Shown: one piece after another, positions 34,251 to 43,422 of the stretch
How the letters are laid out: every line of letters begins with the position of its first letter
Numbering within the stretch: position 1 is the stretch's first letter
From: JAGVIE01 sp964520905
Lineage (GTDB): Bacteria > Bacteroidota > Ignavibacteria > UBA10030 > SZUA-254
Direction: 5' to 3'
NCBI GenBank assembly: GCA_964520905.1
Contig: CAZFQL010000011.1
Location: 1 to 64,000, forward strand
DNA length: 64,000 bases
The notes under the pieces: generated by a model
The model's input: only the letters and a program-made list of their open reading frames with translations
The model's database searches: none
What the model was told of the DNA's origin: nothing
Made by a program: the position numbers and the translations under genes

Positions 34251-35504
34251 TTATTGATTGATTGAAGCGCCGACGGCAAATTCTAACTTCGCCAGCGATG
34301 TACTGTAACGAGCCAGTTCTTCAACGTATTCGTTCCGTGATGAAATCAGTGTTTGCCGGGCTTGTAAAAATTCTATGTAAGTGATTTCGCCTGCTTCATA
34401 ACTTGCAAGAGCGGTACGGTACACTTCTTCTGCCTGAGGAAGAATATCTGTCTGATGCAGTATGATTTGCCGCTCATCGTTTTTCATTTCTAAAAATGCA
34501 TTTTTTACATTCACACTAATGAAATTATTTAGAGATTGTAAATCAGATTCAGCAATACTTAAGTTTGCCGATGCTTCCTGAATCTGGCCACGCTGATCGA
34601 ATAAAAACCAGAGAGGCAGGGAAATTCCAAAAGAAACACCATAGAAATCCGAGTTGCCATCCACAGTTTGACGATAATAAGAAGCATTCAGGTTTGGTAA
34701 AAAACTCGACCATGCTAAAGTTCGATCCATGGAAGCAACTGATACTCTGCCGGATGCCGCCTTAATTTGTGGATTGATTGCAAAAGCCCTTTCTGTTAAT
34801 TGGTCCAATGTTTCCGTGATTGGCTGGTACACTAAACTATCAGTGAGAATGATTGCATACGACTGATCTTCCTTTCTACGGCCGAGTGTGTAATACAGTT
34901 CGCCAATGGAAATTTTAAGATCATTTTTAGCCACCTCTAAACCGTTTCGTGCCTGTGTGTGCTGTACATTTGCTGTCAGTCGTTCTAGGTTCGTGGCTTC
35001 ACCCACGTTATAGCGGATTTCCGCTTTGCGGGCGAAGTCATCGGCAATAGCAAGATTTTCTTCGGCAAGCTCTATTTTTTTCTGTTTGGCAAGCACGTTG
35101 TAATATGCAATCTTGACTCGTGACTTAATTGCAATTGAGGTTGAAGAATGTTCTGCTTCGGCAATCGAAACTTTGGAAGATAACTGCATACCACGGAATA
35201 GAATGTTTGTAGGAAATTCCAACGATTGACTTATTTCGACCGTTCGTTCTCCAAATCGTTTTACATTACTTCCTTTTGGTATGTACTGATAGTTGACCGC
35301 AACGGAAGGAGACGGTGGTGAAACACCGCGCCAAAGCCGTCCACGTTCAGCATCAATTTGACTCAACGAAGAGAGTGATTGTGGATTATTTTTAAGTGCA
35401 TTAGTAATTGCGTCATTGAGGGACAGTTGTTCTGTAATCTGGGAGAACGAAGTAATCCAGCATGATAGAAATAACAGTCCCATTTGAGTAAATAAGCGTA
35501 ACAA
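34251..35504 (-). CDS. TolC-like outer-membrane channel of the metal pump (CusC/CzcC-like)
   Basis: 417 aa. Signal peptide (MLRLFTQMGLLFLSCWITSFSQ) followed by two repeats of the outer-membrane efflux protein fold, long helices with LSLNDAITNALKNNPQ at the start and a related segment around TERAFAINPQIKAASG. It forms the trimeric exit duct. First of the three pump genes, 26 bases before the adaptor. Confidence 0.93.
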   Translation of the reverse strand: MLRLFTQMGLLFLSCWITSFSQITEQLSLNDAITNALKNNPQSLSSLSQIDAERGRLWRGVSPPSPSVAVNYQYIPKGSNVKRFGERTVEISQSLEFPTNILFRGMQLSSKVSIAEAEHSSTSIAIKSRVKIAYYNVLAKQKKIELAEENLAIADDFARKAEIRYNVGEATNLERLTANVQHTQARNGLEVAKNDLKISIGELYYTLGRRKEDQSYAIILTDSLVYQPITETLDQLTERAFAINPQIKAASGRVSVASMDRTLAWSSFLPNLNASYYRQTVDGNSDFYGVSFGISLPLWFLFDQRGQIQEASANLSIAESDLQSLNNFISVNVKNAFLEMKNDERQIILHQTDILPQAEEVYRTALASYEAGEITYIEFLQARQTLISSRNEYVEELARYSTSLAKLEFAVGASINQ

Positions 35505-35581
35505 AGCGAACCTCGCTTAAAAGATTTTTAAAATTTATGAATTATAGAAACCCGAAATAAACGGGCAGCAGCGTTAGAGAG

Positions 35582-35929
35582 TTACGCTTTTGGAGGGTGA
35601 TAGATGCTTTGGACTGGAGCAGTCGGAATAGAGAATGAAATAACTACTGTGTTATTCTCAGGTTGAAATGAAGATGATACGGTTGATAGAACACTCGTAA
35701 TTGCCGGTATGTGGCAAATGCAGGTGCAGTGATCGGAATGATTGTCATCGGGATTAGTGGGTGAATTCTGATGACTGCCGAGCAATTCACAAACCAATGT
35801 TGAACATTGATCAGTGTCGTTACCGTTTAGGCAATTAATATCACCACACCATAACATGGAAATGGTAAGGCAGAAAATTACGATCAGATTTGTCGTTTGC
35901 GGGTAATATTTCGAGAGTTTTAGTATCAA
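35582..35929 (-). CDS. Small exported Cys/His-rich protein upstream of the metal pump
   Basis: 115 aa, not recognised as a named family. A hydrophobic N-terminal segment (LIVIFCLTISMLWCG), then CLNGNDTDQCSTLVC and DDNHSDHCTCICHIP with clustered Cys and His. Such composition suits metal binding in the periplasm or envelope. It is 77 bases upstream of the outer-membrane channel gene and in the same direction, so it may be the first gene of the efflux operon. Confidence 0.7.
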   Translation of the reverse strand: MILKLSKYYPQTTNLIVIFCLTISMLWCGDINCLNGNDTDQCSTLVCELLGSHQNSPTNPDDNHSDHCTCICHIPAITSVLSTVSSSFQPENNTVVISFSIPTAPVQSIYHPPKA

Positions 35930-36055
35930 CTATTATAATCTATGAATATTTCTATATTTATCCAAGTCTAATTTATAAATTTATCGAAAACTTCAAATGT
36001 GGGTTTGCAGGTTTTCTCCAAACCCACATGTTGGAGTCAAAAGGTGTGATTCGAT

Positions 36056-36919
36056 TCAACGAAGCAGTAGCATCTTATTTATAGCTTTGAATTTACCGGA
36101 TTGCAACGAATAGAAATAGACTCCGCTTGCTAAGTTATTTGCATCGAATGGAACGGAATGTTCTCCAGCACTCAATAGTTGGTTGTCAAAGAGTGTTGCG
36201 ACAACATTGCCAAGCACGTTGTAAACCTTCAACGTTACATTCTCAGTCAACGGGATGTTGAAGCGGATCTCGGTAGAGGGGTTAAACGGGTTTGGATAGT
36301 TTTGCTCCAAATTAAATTGTGCAGGTGTCGCTACTACTGGATGAATTCCCGTGACCGCAGGTGGCGTACCTACAAATGCAATTGCGGCATAAACTTGTGA
36401 TGTCTTCACAGTTGCAGTTGTGCCGTCAAATGAAACGTTTGTTAAACTTACCCACTGTGTACCGTTCCAACCGCGGACACCGGTTGGATTCCATCCGCGA
36501 TGGAGTGAATCTGTATAAAGACTATCCCAGCGCAACTGACACTGTAGACCTGTCATAAACTGCATCATATGATTTCCGCTCATCATGGAATCGTCCATCA
36601 TATCAAAATGGGTGCTATCCCGTCCAATTTCAATTCTATGCCAACCGATAAATGTTGAATCGTGTGGATGGTCCAAACTATCAAGATGCATTCGATCGAT
36701 ACGACAGTATATTGAATCGGGGAACATCATTCCCATCATAGAACCGGGAGGAAACATTGCAAAGGTGAGCGAGTCGTTCCAGCATCGGGCAATCGTTGTG
36801 TCGGTTGCATTCCTATGAACCCAGTTATTATAATGATGCTGGGAGAACATCTGTGTTGTTCCAACTAATAAAAATGTAGAAAAGAACAACAGAATAGAAA
36901 ACTGTGATTTGTTTTTCAT
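36056..36919 (-). CDS. T9SS-type sorting-domain protein, Met/His-rich
   Basis: 287 aa. Signal peptide (FSILLFFSTFLLVGTTQMFS), a middle region rich in Met, His and Asp (FPPGSMMGMMFPDS, MMDDSMMSGNHMMQF), and a C-terminal type A sorting domain: LEQNYPNPFNPST at about 207-219 and ASGVYFYSLQSGKF near the end. Such domains direct export through the type IX secretion system. The Met/His cluster next to a metal efflux operon suggests an extracellular metal-binding role. This gene is the best pointer to an Ignavibacteria-type host. Confidence 0.85.
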   Translation of the reverse strand: MKNKSQFSILLFFSTFLLVGTTQMFSQHHYNNWVHRNATDTTIARCWNDSLTFAMFPPGSMMGMMFPDSIYCRIDRMHLDSLDHPHDSTFIGWHRIEIGRDSTHFDMMDDSMMSGNHMMQFMTGLQCQLRWDSLYTDSLHRGWNPTGVRGWNGTQWVSLTNVSFDGTTATVKTSQVYAAIAFVGTPPAVTGIHPVVATPAQFNLEQNYPNPFNPSTEIRFNIPLTENVTLKVYNVLGNVVATLFDNQLLSAGEHSVPFDANNLASGVYFYSLQSGKFKAINKMLLLR

Positions 36920-37057
36920 AAAAAGTATTTCCTTGTTTATTGGTGAATCATTCGTAAAGTGTAATTATTAAAATCAAATATTTTATCGAAGCCGTTTGTT
37001 GCCCGACTTTCTAAATAGTACGTCTTAAACGAATCAGAATCCGTTTATCAAGCAGGA

Positions 37058-37465
37058 TTAAATCAGAAGTGAAGATGTGAAGATTGGTATATCTTCGAAG
37101 AGAGGGGGTGAGTAGGTAGTAGTAAAATATATATTTGAGCGATATTTGAAATCAATACTCGGAGAAGTATGGAGTATCGGAGTAATGGAGTATTGAAATT
37201 TTGTTATATCATTCTTTTGTGATTCTAAAAACTCGGTCTTGTTGCGATCTACACCAAGGATTGTTTTACAGCAAGAAGATTCCGTTTTAGAAATTTGAAT
37301 ATTGCCGGTGCCCATTTTTTCAATATCGCACAAACCACAAGAATTTCTCGAAACTGTTTCCATCATCTTGCAATAATGAAAAACAACCGGCAACCCGATG
37401 TTGAAAACCGAAAAGATTCCAGCAAGGAGTAGAGCGACCGAGCGATATTTAAATGAGCTTACCAT
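37058..37465 (-). CDS. Small Cys-rich exported protein of unknown function
   Basis: 135 aa. A hydrophobic N-terminal segment (ALLLAGIFSVFNIGLPVVFH) is followed by HYCKMMETVSRNSCGLC and SCCKTILG, so five or six Cys in 50 residues. Not a family I can name. It is the most upstream gene of the minus-strand metal block and shares the Cys-rich style of the protein at 35582. Possibly metal binding. Confidence 0.6.
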   Translation of the reverse strand: MVSSFKYRSVALLLAGIFSVFNIGLPVVFHYCKMMETVSRNSCGLCDIEKMGTGNIQISKTESSCCKTILGVDRNKTEFLESQKNDITKFQYSITPILHTSPSIDFKYRSNIYFTTTYSPPLFEDIPIFTSSLLI

Positions 37466-37634
37466 GTTATTTATTATAACACTATTATTATAGGTTTAAT
37501 TCCTTGATAAGATACATTGATTTTGAATAACGTTAAAATGCGAGGATCGCATAACTAAAAAATAATTCATGATATACTTGTTTCCACACAATTTTTAATA
37601 TTTCTTTTCTTGTCGATTCCATTTATTCCATCGA

Positions 37635-38942
37635 CTATTTCTTTCTCATCAATCCCTCAATATCTTCAATTTCCTTGGGCACATCCTTCGTTAACACTTC
37701 ACAATCTGATCCGGTCACAAGCACATCATCCTCAATCCTTATCCCGAAGCCGCGGAAATCTACCGCAATACTATCGGCATCAGCAGGGATATAAATCCCC
37801 GGCTCAACAGTCATTACCATCCCGGCACGAAGTGTATCGCTTGCCCATATGTCATGGACATCAATGCCTACAGGATGTGTAACCCCGTGGCGGATAAATT
37901 TTCCATAACCTGCCTGTGTGATTACTTCTTTTGCTTTCGCATCCATATCTTTCATCGTAATACCGGGTTTGACGATTTTGATAATTTCTTCCTGAGCGCG
38001 TAAAACTATGTTGTAAACTTCTGCCTGAGCTTTGGTGAATTTCCCGGATACCGGTATCGTTCTTGTGATATCGCAAGCGTAGCCGCCATATTCTGCGCCA
38101 ACATCCATAACAACAAGATCGCCGGCTTGCATTTGTCTGCGGTTGTCATCATAGTGAAGAATAAGTGAATTCTCGCCCGATCCGACTATCGGTGTCCAGC
38201 TTGGATCGTCAGCACCTCCGCGTGTCATCTCATATTCGATGTCGGCTTGAAGCTCGTATTCCCACTTCCCGGGTTGACAATCTATCATCGCGCGTTTTAA
38301 ACCATTCCAAGTCAGCTCGATAGACTTTCGCATGAGCCGCAACTCGGCTTCAGATTTTATTTCTCTAAATTTACCAAACAACGGCAGCGCGTTCTTAACT
38401 TTCAATCCGGGAAATTGCTGCTCAAGCTCTTTCTTCGCATTTTTATCGAGGAAGATTTTCTTATCGTTGAGCCAGTCGTTCACGAAAGGCAAGTCAGGCG
38501 CAGAGATGTAAAGTGTTTTTGCATCTTTTACTATTAACTTGAACGTCTCTTGAAATCGATTTACATTCAGAAGGGTTTCAGTTGGCTTGACTTGAGTGTT
38601 CGTGCTTTCTTCCTTGCTGGAACTGAAAAGAATGCTATTCACAGTTTTGTTATCAACCGCAATTTCGCGTGAAGAAAAAATAAGATAACTGTTACGAGAT
38701 TTCCATCCTGTGAGATAAAGAAAATTGCTCTCCTGCCTGTAACGGTACTCGACATCGTTCGATCTCATTTTGAAATCGCCCGATCTCATTACCACAACAG
38801 CGCTTGAATCAAGCGATGTGAGTAATTGCTGCCGCCGACCGGCATACTCATCCTGAGAAATGCCAAGAATATTTTCCTGGCAAAATCCGATCTCAAAAAA
38901 TACCGAGAGGAAAACGAATATGAAAATTAACCGATGCCGCAT
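37635..38942 (-). CDS. Exported Xaa-Pro aminopeptidase (M24B)
   Basis: 435 aa. Signal peptide (LIFIFVFLSVFFEIGFCQ), N-terminal aminopeptidase P domain with SRDVEYRYRQESNFLYLTG-like pattern (MRSNDVEYRYRQESNFLYL), and the pita-bread catalytic domain with metal ligands in VVMDVGAEYGGYACDITRT, GVTHPVGIDVHD, MTVEPGIY and IRIEDDVLVTG. Removes N-terminal residues before Pro; exported, so it may serve peptide use. A decayed copy of its C-terminal codons is at 20602-20703. It starts 1 base after the next gene upstream ends. Confidence 0.94.
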   Translation of the reverse strand: MRHRLIFIFVFLSVFFEIGFCQENILGISQDEYAGRRQQLLTSLDSSAVVVMRSGDFKMRSNDVEYRYRQESNFLYLTGWKSRNSYLIFSSREIAVDNKTVNSILFSSSKEESTNTQVKPTETLLNVNRFQETFKLIVKDAKTLYISAPDLPFVNDWLNDKKIFLDKNAKKELEQQFPGLKVKNALPLFGKFREIKSEAELRLMRKSIELTWNGLKRAMIDCQPGKWEYELQADIEYEMTRGGADDPSWTPIVGSGENSLILHYDDNRRQMQAGDLVVMDVGAEYGGYACDITRTIPVSGKFTKAQAEVYNIVLRAQEEIIKIVKPGITMKDMDAKAKEVITQAGYGKFIRHGVTHPVGIDVHDIWASDTLRAGMVMTVEPGIYIPADADSIAVDFRGFGIRIEDDVLVTGSDCEVLTKDVPKEIEDIEGLMRKK

Positions 38943-38943
38943 G

Positions 38944-39789
38944 TTACTTTTCTAAAAGTGTTTTTGTTGATTTGCTCGAAATTGACATCGGAATTGTCAT
39001 ATTCTGTTGACCGGTGATTGCCATTGTTTGTTCGTTATCGGTTGTCGATTCATCTAACACAATGATACCAAGCTTATGATCAAAGTACACGGTTCCTTTT
39101 ACTTTGCCATTCCCTTCAACGAATAATTCCATGCCTTGCATCATCATTTTTCCGGTGTCTGATGATGTACCGGTATAATCGATCTTTAGACAGTCGTGAT
39201 TTTGTTTTTTCTCTTTGCCGCTCAAAGTGTATTCAATATTTGATGTGTGAAAAATCTTCCCACCCATCGACTCAATCGTATCAATAGTGGTTGAATTCCA
39301 TTTTTCTCCGACTTTCACTTCCTTTTCAGGCAATTTTGTTAACTGAGCCATCCCACGCTGTGAACCGCCGCCCATCATTCCTTCGTTTTTTATTGTGTCG
39401 ATTACCTCGCGTGAAAGAACGACTCCAATTTTAGAGACTGTAATCTTTGTCCGCTTGCCGATGATGTTATTGAGAATCATTGTCGTATCCATCATCGGAC
39501 TTTTAGTTGTATTCTTCGCCGAATCGACACTTACGATCAGGGCAATATTTCCTTCCTTTGAAAGATCATCAACGGCGACACGGATAGTCATATCGCTCGC
39601 ATTTGTCATCTTCATTTCTTTGCCCATCATTTCTTGTGTGATGTTGCTGTTTGAGATGTGACTGAATCGGTATGTCTTTCCTTTATGGAATTTGTACTCA
39701 AGTTTGTAGCTCTCTTGTGCAAAGATAATGGATACCGAAAGCAATATCGCAATCGCTATGAGTGATAGATGTGAATAGAATTTGTTCAT
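38944..39789 (-). CDS. Exported protein, DUF6263-like
   Basis: 281 aa. Signal peptide (LIAIAILLSVSIIFAQ), then a beta-rich fold with YKLEYKFHKGKTYRFSH and a repeated Met-rich pattern (QEMMGKEMKM, GMMGGGSQRGMAQ). The layout resembles DUF6263 proteins common in Bacteroidota; function unknown. It lies 1 base from the exported aminopeptidase and is likely co-transcribed. Confidence 0.55.
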   Translation of the reverse strand: MNKFYSHLSLIAIAILLSVSIIFAQESYKLEYKFHKGKTYRFSHISNSNITQEMMGKEMKMTNASDMTIRVAVDDLSKEGNIALIVSVDSAKNTTKSPMMDTTMILNNIIGKRTKITVSKIGVVLSREVIDTIKNEGMMGGGSQRGMAQLTKLPEKEVKVGEKWNSTTIDTIESMGGKIFHTSNIEYTLSGKEKKQNHDCLKIDYTGTSSDTGKMMMQGMELFVEGNGKVKGTVYFDHKLGIIVLDESTTDNEQTMAITGQQNMTIPMSISSKSTKTLLEK

Positions 39790-39872
39790 AATAGCTCCTT
39801 GATTATTGAATATTATAAATTTATTTTTTGTTTTTCATTTTATTTTATATTTCATGCGAAGACGCCAAGAAC

Positions 39873-39892
39873 GCAAAGAAAAACTTCTTTGC
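39873..39892. repeat. Short hairpin between M28 and DUF6263-like genes
   Basis: GCAAAGAA-AAAC-TTCTTTGC, without a T-run. It is embedded in a CGCAAAG-rich stretch similar to that at 41600-41655, which suggests a dispersed repeat. Confidence 0.45.
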
Positions 39893-39923
39893 GGCTTTGC
39901 GAGAAACTTTTTAGTTAACCCAG

Positions 39924-41516
39924 TTAAAACAAAGTTGTTGAATCTACTAATCGATATTTTCTGTCTTCATTTACGATCCGCCATGCAGTTCGAAATACAA
40001 GCCGCGCCGTCTTCGCTGCTTTGATTGTATTTATTTTCTCCGGTCCATCTGTTACATGGTGAACATCCGAATGCATTCCGGAAAAATAAAAAAGGAACGG
40101 AATCTTCTTTTTCTGGAAACTCATATGGTCGCTTCCACCCAGTAATTTTTCCTCATCAACAAGTGTGAATCCGATTTCTTTATTTTCTTCTTCATTGATT
40201 TGGGCAAGGTCAGGGCAAGCCGCCTCGCTTACCATGTACAATGAATCGATGCTGTTTCGTCCAACCATATCGATGTTAAGCATCGCGATTGTATTATCAA
40301 GAGGGAAGAGTGGTTTATTCACGTACGAACGTGAACCCATCAATCCCTTTTCTTCACCGGCGAATGTCATAAATAGAACACTCCTTTTTGGTTTTTGACC
40401 CATAGCACCAAATGCCTGAGCTACAGCGATGACCGCACTTGTGCCGGACGCGTTATCATCCGCACCGTTGAATATGTAATCAACAGTGTCGGCGTGCTGC
40501 TTCATGTAACCCACATGATCGTAATGGCCGCCGATTATCAGAACTTCGTCTTTCAGTTTGGGATCGCTGCCTTCGATGTAACCTACCACGTTTTGTGTCG
40601 ACATGTCTTTTATTGATGTAGACGTCTTCAGTGAAACGGATATATTTGGGATCTGAAACGATTGCGGCGCTACCGTGCTATCGATTTTACTTTGAAGTTT
40701 CCTTAGTTCATCTACACTCCCGAAAAGTTGAGTGATGACTTCTTCCCCTACTTGTACGATCGGAATTTTTCTTTCTTCATCAGCCGTTAATGAAATAGGA
40801 AGAGCGTCTTTAGGCAGTGTTTTAGAAAGAGAGGGCCAGGGGAATCCGCGCGGTACCAGCGAGGTGTGGTTAAGCGGATCTGTCGCTATTAATATTCCAA
40901 TCGCTCCATGCTCAATTGCGATCCGGACTTTTTCTGAAACATTCGAATAATCGGTTTCTTTTGCGCCCTCGAAACTTGAACTTGAATCGTTTTCACCCGG
41001 TTCATGCTTGAGCACGAAGACAATTTTCCCTTTAACGTCGATGTCTTTATAATCGTCATACTTATAATCAGGCGCAGTAATTCCGTAACCCGCGAAAACG
41101 ATCGGAGCGTTTACCTGTTTGTTGCCCGTCATATCGAATGGAGTGAACTCCGTTTTTATTTTGTACGATTGCTCGTTTCCATCCTTAACGATCTTCAAAT
41201 AATTATCGTCACCCAAACTGATAATGCCAAGACCTACTTTCTGAAAGTAACTTCCGTTTACCGTCTGCAAGCCGGATGATTTAAAAACACCTGCAATATA
41301 ATTTGCCGCTGAATCAAGCTCAGGACTTGGTGTGTTGCGTCCTTTCATTGAATCGGAAGCGAGCATGAAGATATGTTGTTTCATCAGTTCAGGTGTGATG
41401 ATTTTATCTGCAACTGAATTCGAACTTTTAAATCCAAGATGAGCACAACCTACAACATACAAGGCAATGGAAATTAGAAAAAGAATTTGAATTATATGTT
41501 TCTTGATATTTGGCAT
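39924..41516 (-). CDS. Exported M28-family metallopeptidase lipoprotein
   Basis: 530 aa. Lipoprotein signal with lipobox VVGC (residues about 21-24). PA-like insert in the first half; catalytic part has zinc ligands in GGHYDHVG, GADDNASGTS and EEKGLMGS, and a later SDHMSFQ. M28 enzymes remove N-terminal residues or hydrolyse small peptides. It adds to the exported peptidases in this block. Confidence 0.93.
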   Translation of the reverse strand: MPNIKKHIIQILFLISIALYVVGCAHLGFKSSNSVADKIITPELMKQHIFMLASDSMKGRNTPSPELDSAANYIAGVFKSSGLQTVNGSYFQKVGLGIISLGDDNYLKIVKDGNEQSYKIKTEFTPFDMTGNKQVNAPIVFAGYGITAPDYKYDDYKDIDVKGKIVFVLKHEPGENDSSSSFEGAKETDYSNVSEKVRIAIEHGAIGILIATDPLNHTSLVPRGFPWPSLSKTLPKDALPISLTADEERKIPIVQVGEEVITQLFGSVDELRKLQSKIDSTVAPQSFQIPNISVSLKTSTSIKDMSTQNVVGYIEGSDPKLKDEVLIIGGHYDHVGYMKQHADTVDYIFNGADDNASGTSAVIAVAQAFGAMGQKPKRSVLFMTFAGEEKGLMGSRSYVNKPLFPLDNTIAMLNIDMVGRNSIDSLYMVSEAACPDLAQINEEENKEIGFTLVDEEKLLGGSDHMSFQKKKIPFLFYFSGMHSDVHHVTDGPEKINTIKAAKTARLVFRTAWRIVNEDRKYRLVDSTTLF

Positions 41517-41649
41517 GGTTTTGAGGGTATTTTAATTTTTGTATGGGGAAAATATATCGTAAATACGAAGGAATGTCAAATGATGTTTCAACAGCTTAAC
41601 CGCAAAGTTCGCGAAGTAAACGCGAAGAGCAGTGAAATTAATTCTTTGC

Positions 41650-41790
41650 GCCCTTCGCCTGTTGCATGTTTTAGAAAATCATTCTAATGATAACTTGCAC
41701 CGGGCATAAAGATTTTCTGCTTCAGGTAATCGCCGATCTCCGGTTTACCGGCAAACGAAATTGCGGCAAACACATTTTGTGTTCCTATGT
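41650..41790 (-). pseudogene. Remnant of the 3' end of the M2 peptidase gene
   Basis: The plus-strand sequence from about 41655 to 41780 matches 45932-46058, the C-terminal codons of the intact M2 peptidase on the minus strand, including the unbroken run ATAACTTGCACCGGGCAT and CAGGTAATCGCCGATCTCC. An internal change gives a frame-breaking stop and there is no upstream part. It lies just after the GH130 gene. Confidence 0.85.
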
Positions 41791-41928
41791 TTTTTCAGGA
41801 CGACATCTACGTTGTTCAATACTCACTCACCGCGGTTCGATCTTCTTACAATTCTTCTTTCGCGTTCAGATATGTTAGAATTGCTCCCGATGCCATTTTC
41901 TTTTTCCATCTTTGCTCTTGCGTATAGG

Positions 41929-43422
41929 CTAACTTGTTCCATGTAATAGTTTTTCAAGGAGAGAAGAGAGGGAAATTAAGGAAATGGTAGACTGCTTGTC
42001 GGACATAGCATAGGGAACAACAAGCATGTCTTTGTGAATGAGCGCCCCGCACGTGTATACAACGTTAGGAACATAACCTGATCGGTTGGTCTCTGTCCAA
42101 TGAATCAGAGGCTTTCTTAATCGGCCAATAATTTTGGAAGGATTTTCTTTGTCTAGAAGAATTGCGCCTATAGAATATTGTCGAAAAGATCCGACACCAT
42201 GAGTAAGAAGAAGCCAACCATGCTCGGTTTCAATTGGTGAACCGCAGTTTCCAATCTGCATGAATTCCCATGGATAAGAAGGCTTCATAAGCGGCACGGA
42301 TTCATGCCAAAAATGAATATTGTCGGAGTACATCAAAAAAAGGTTCTCATTATCCTGACGAGATATCATGGTGTAGCGGCCATTTATCCTGCGGGGAAAC
42401 AGTGCCAATCCTTTATTTACGGCTGCGCTCCCGTTCAGCGTAATCATTTTGAAATGCTCAAAATTTTCCGTTTCAATCAATTGAGGAAGTATTGCCTTGC
42501 CGTCATATGCAGTGTAGGTAGCGTAGTATTTCTTACTTCCATCATCGTCGGTAAAAAGAACAAATCGTGCATCCTCAATGCCGTTCTGTTCACTGGGAGA
42601 GAGTGGGAATATGACCCGTTCCGATAGAGAAACGGAAGGATCGAAGTGCGCCTCATAGTTGCATCGAGCAAGCCAGAGAATTTTGTTGGAAGTGAGCAAA
42701 TCATTTAGAGATATTGGATGATGGTTGAATACCCACGATTTTAGTTTTTCCTGCAATTCATCAATGGTGAATTGATCTGAAAGGGATACTACAACGGAAT
42801 TGGAGAAAACGTTGTCAATATCCATTTCACGTATTTTCCTGGCGAAACACGCCTTTTCGTATAAAGTATTTGGTTTCATTTCTGCGGTAGAGGCAAAACC
42901 AGGAGACTCATCGATTGATATATTATAATTTGCGTCAATACATCCGGAACAGAATGTCAAAGATGAAATATGCCCTTCTCCTGTCGCCCGCAGGGACATG
43001 ATAAAACGGAGAGAGCCGGGAGGCAGTCCCGACTGGTCGGGGTGTGGAACGATTGAAGGATTGAAAAGGGCGGCTGATTCAAATGAGTATTCTGCTAAAA
43101 AGAATGAGCCAATAAGGAGTCTTCGTTCTCGCGAAGGCAATACATCTGAAGGCATAAACCTGCGGACGGAGTCAAATTGGCGCTCCAGAAGAACCTCAAA
43201 ATTGTGATGCCGATGTGAGAACTTTTCAAGTACATTCTTAAGTTCTTTCTGTATATCCGACTCATCGAGAGACAACACTCGTGAAATAATCCGTTCGATT
43301 CGTAACTCGTTGAAAGGAATATGCGAGCGTGCAATGACCCGTTGGGTATCAGGCGCCAGAATAATGTCCGTATCTTTTACAAGTACGGGTGAGGATTCCT
43401 TTGAAGCATTATTTTTTTTCAT
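41929..43422 (-). CDS. GH130-family glycoside phosphorylase/hydrolase-like protein
   Basis: 497 aa. Five-bladed propeller pattern of GH130, with FNPSIVPHPDQS, RFIMSLRATGEGH, GIEDARFVLF and GNCGSPIE. Family members act on beta-mannosides by phosphorolysis or hydrolysis in the cytoplasm; no signal peptide is present. It overlaps the GT4 gene by 4 bases, so the two are coupled. Exact linkage and sugar are not known. Confidence 0.85.
   Translation of the reverse strand: MKKNNASKESSPVLVKDTDIILAPDTQRVIARSHIPFNELRIERIISRVLSLDESDIQKELKNVLEKFSHRHHNFEVLLERQFDSVRRFMPSDVLPSRERRLLIGSFFLAEYSFESAALFNPSIVPHPDQSGLPPGSLRFIMSLRATGEGHISSLTFCSGCIDANYNISIDESPGFASTAEMKPNTLYEKACFARKIREMDIDNVFSNSVVVSLSDQFTIDELQEKLKSWVFNHHPISLNDLLTSNKILWLARCNYEAHFDPSVSLSERVIFPLSPSEQNGIEDARFVLFTDDDGSKKYYATYTAYDGKAILPQLIETENFEHFKMITLNGSAAVNKGLALFPRRINGRYTMISRQDNENLFLMYSDNIHFWHESVPLMKPSYPWEFMQIGNCGSPIETEHGWLLLTHGVGSFRQYSIGAILLDKENPSKIIGRLRKPLIHWTETNRSGYVPNVVYTCGALIHKDMLVVPYAMSDKQSTISLISLSSLLEKLLHGTS

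Noticed and set aside
43028..43041. CCCGAC-TG-GTCGGG palindrome inside the GH130 gene, like the one in the SQR-like gene
   Set aside because: It encodes PDQSGLPP, which fits the conserved FNPSIVPHPDQS-x-LP segment of GH130 proteins, so no insertion is needed to explain it.
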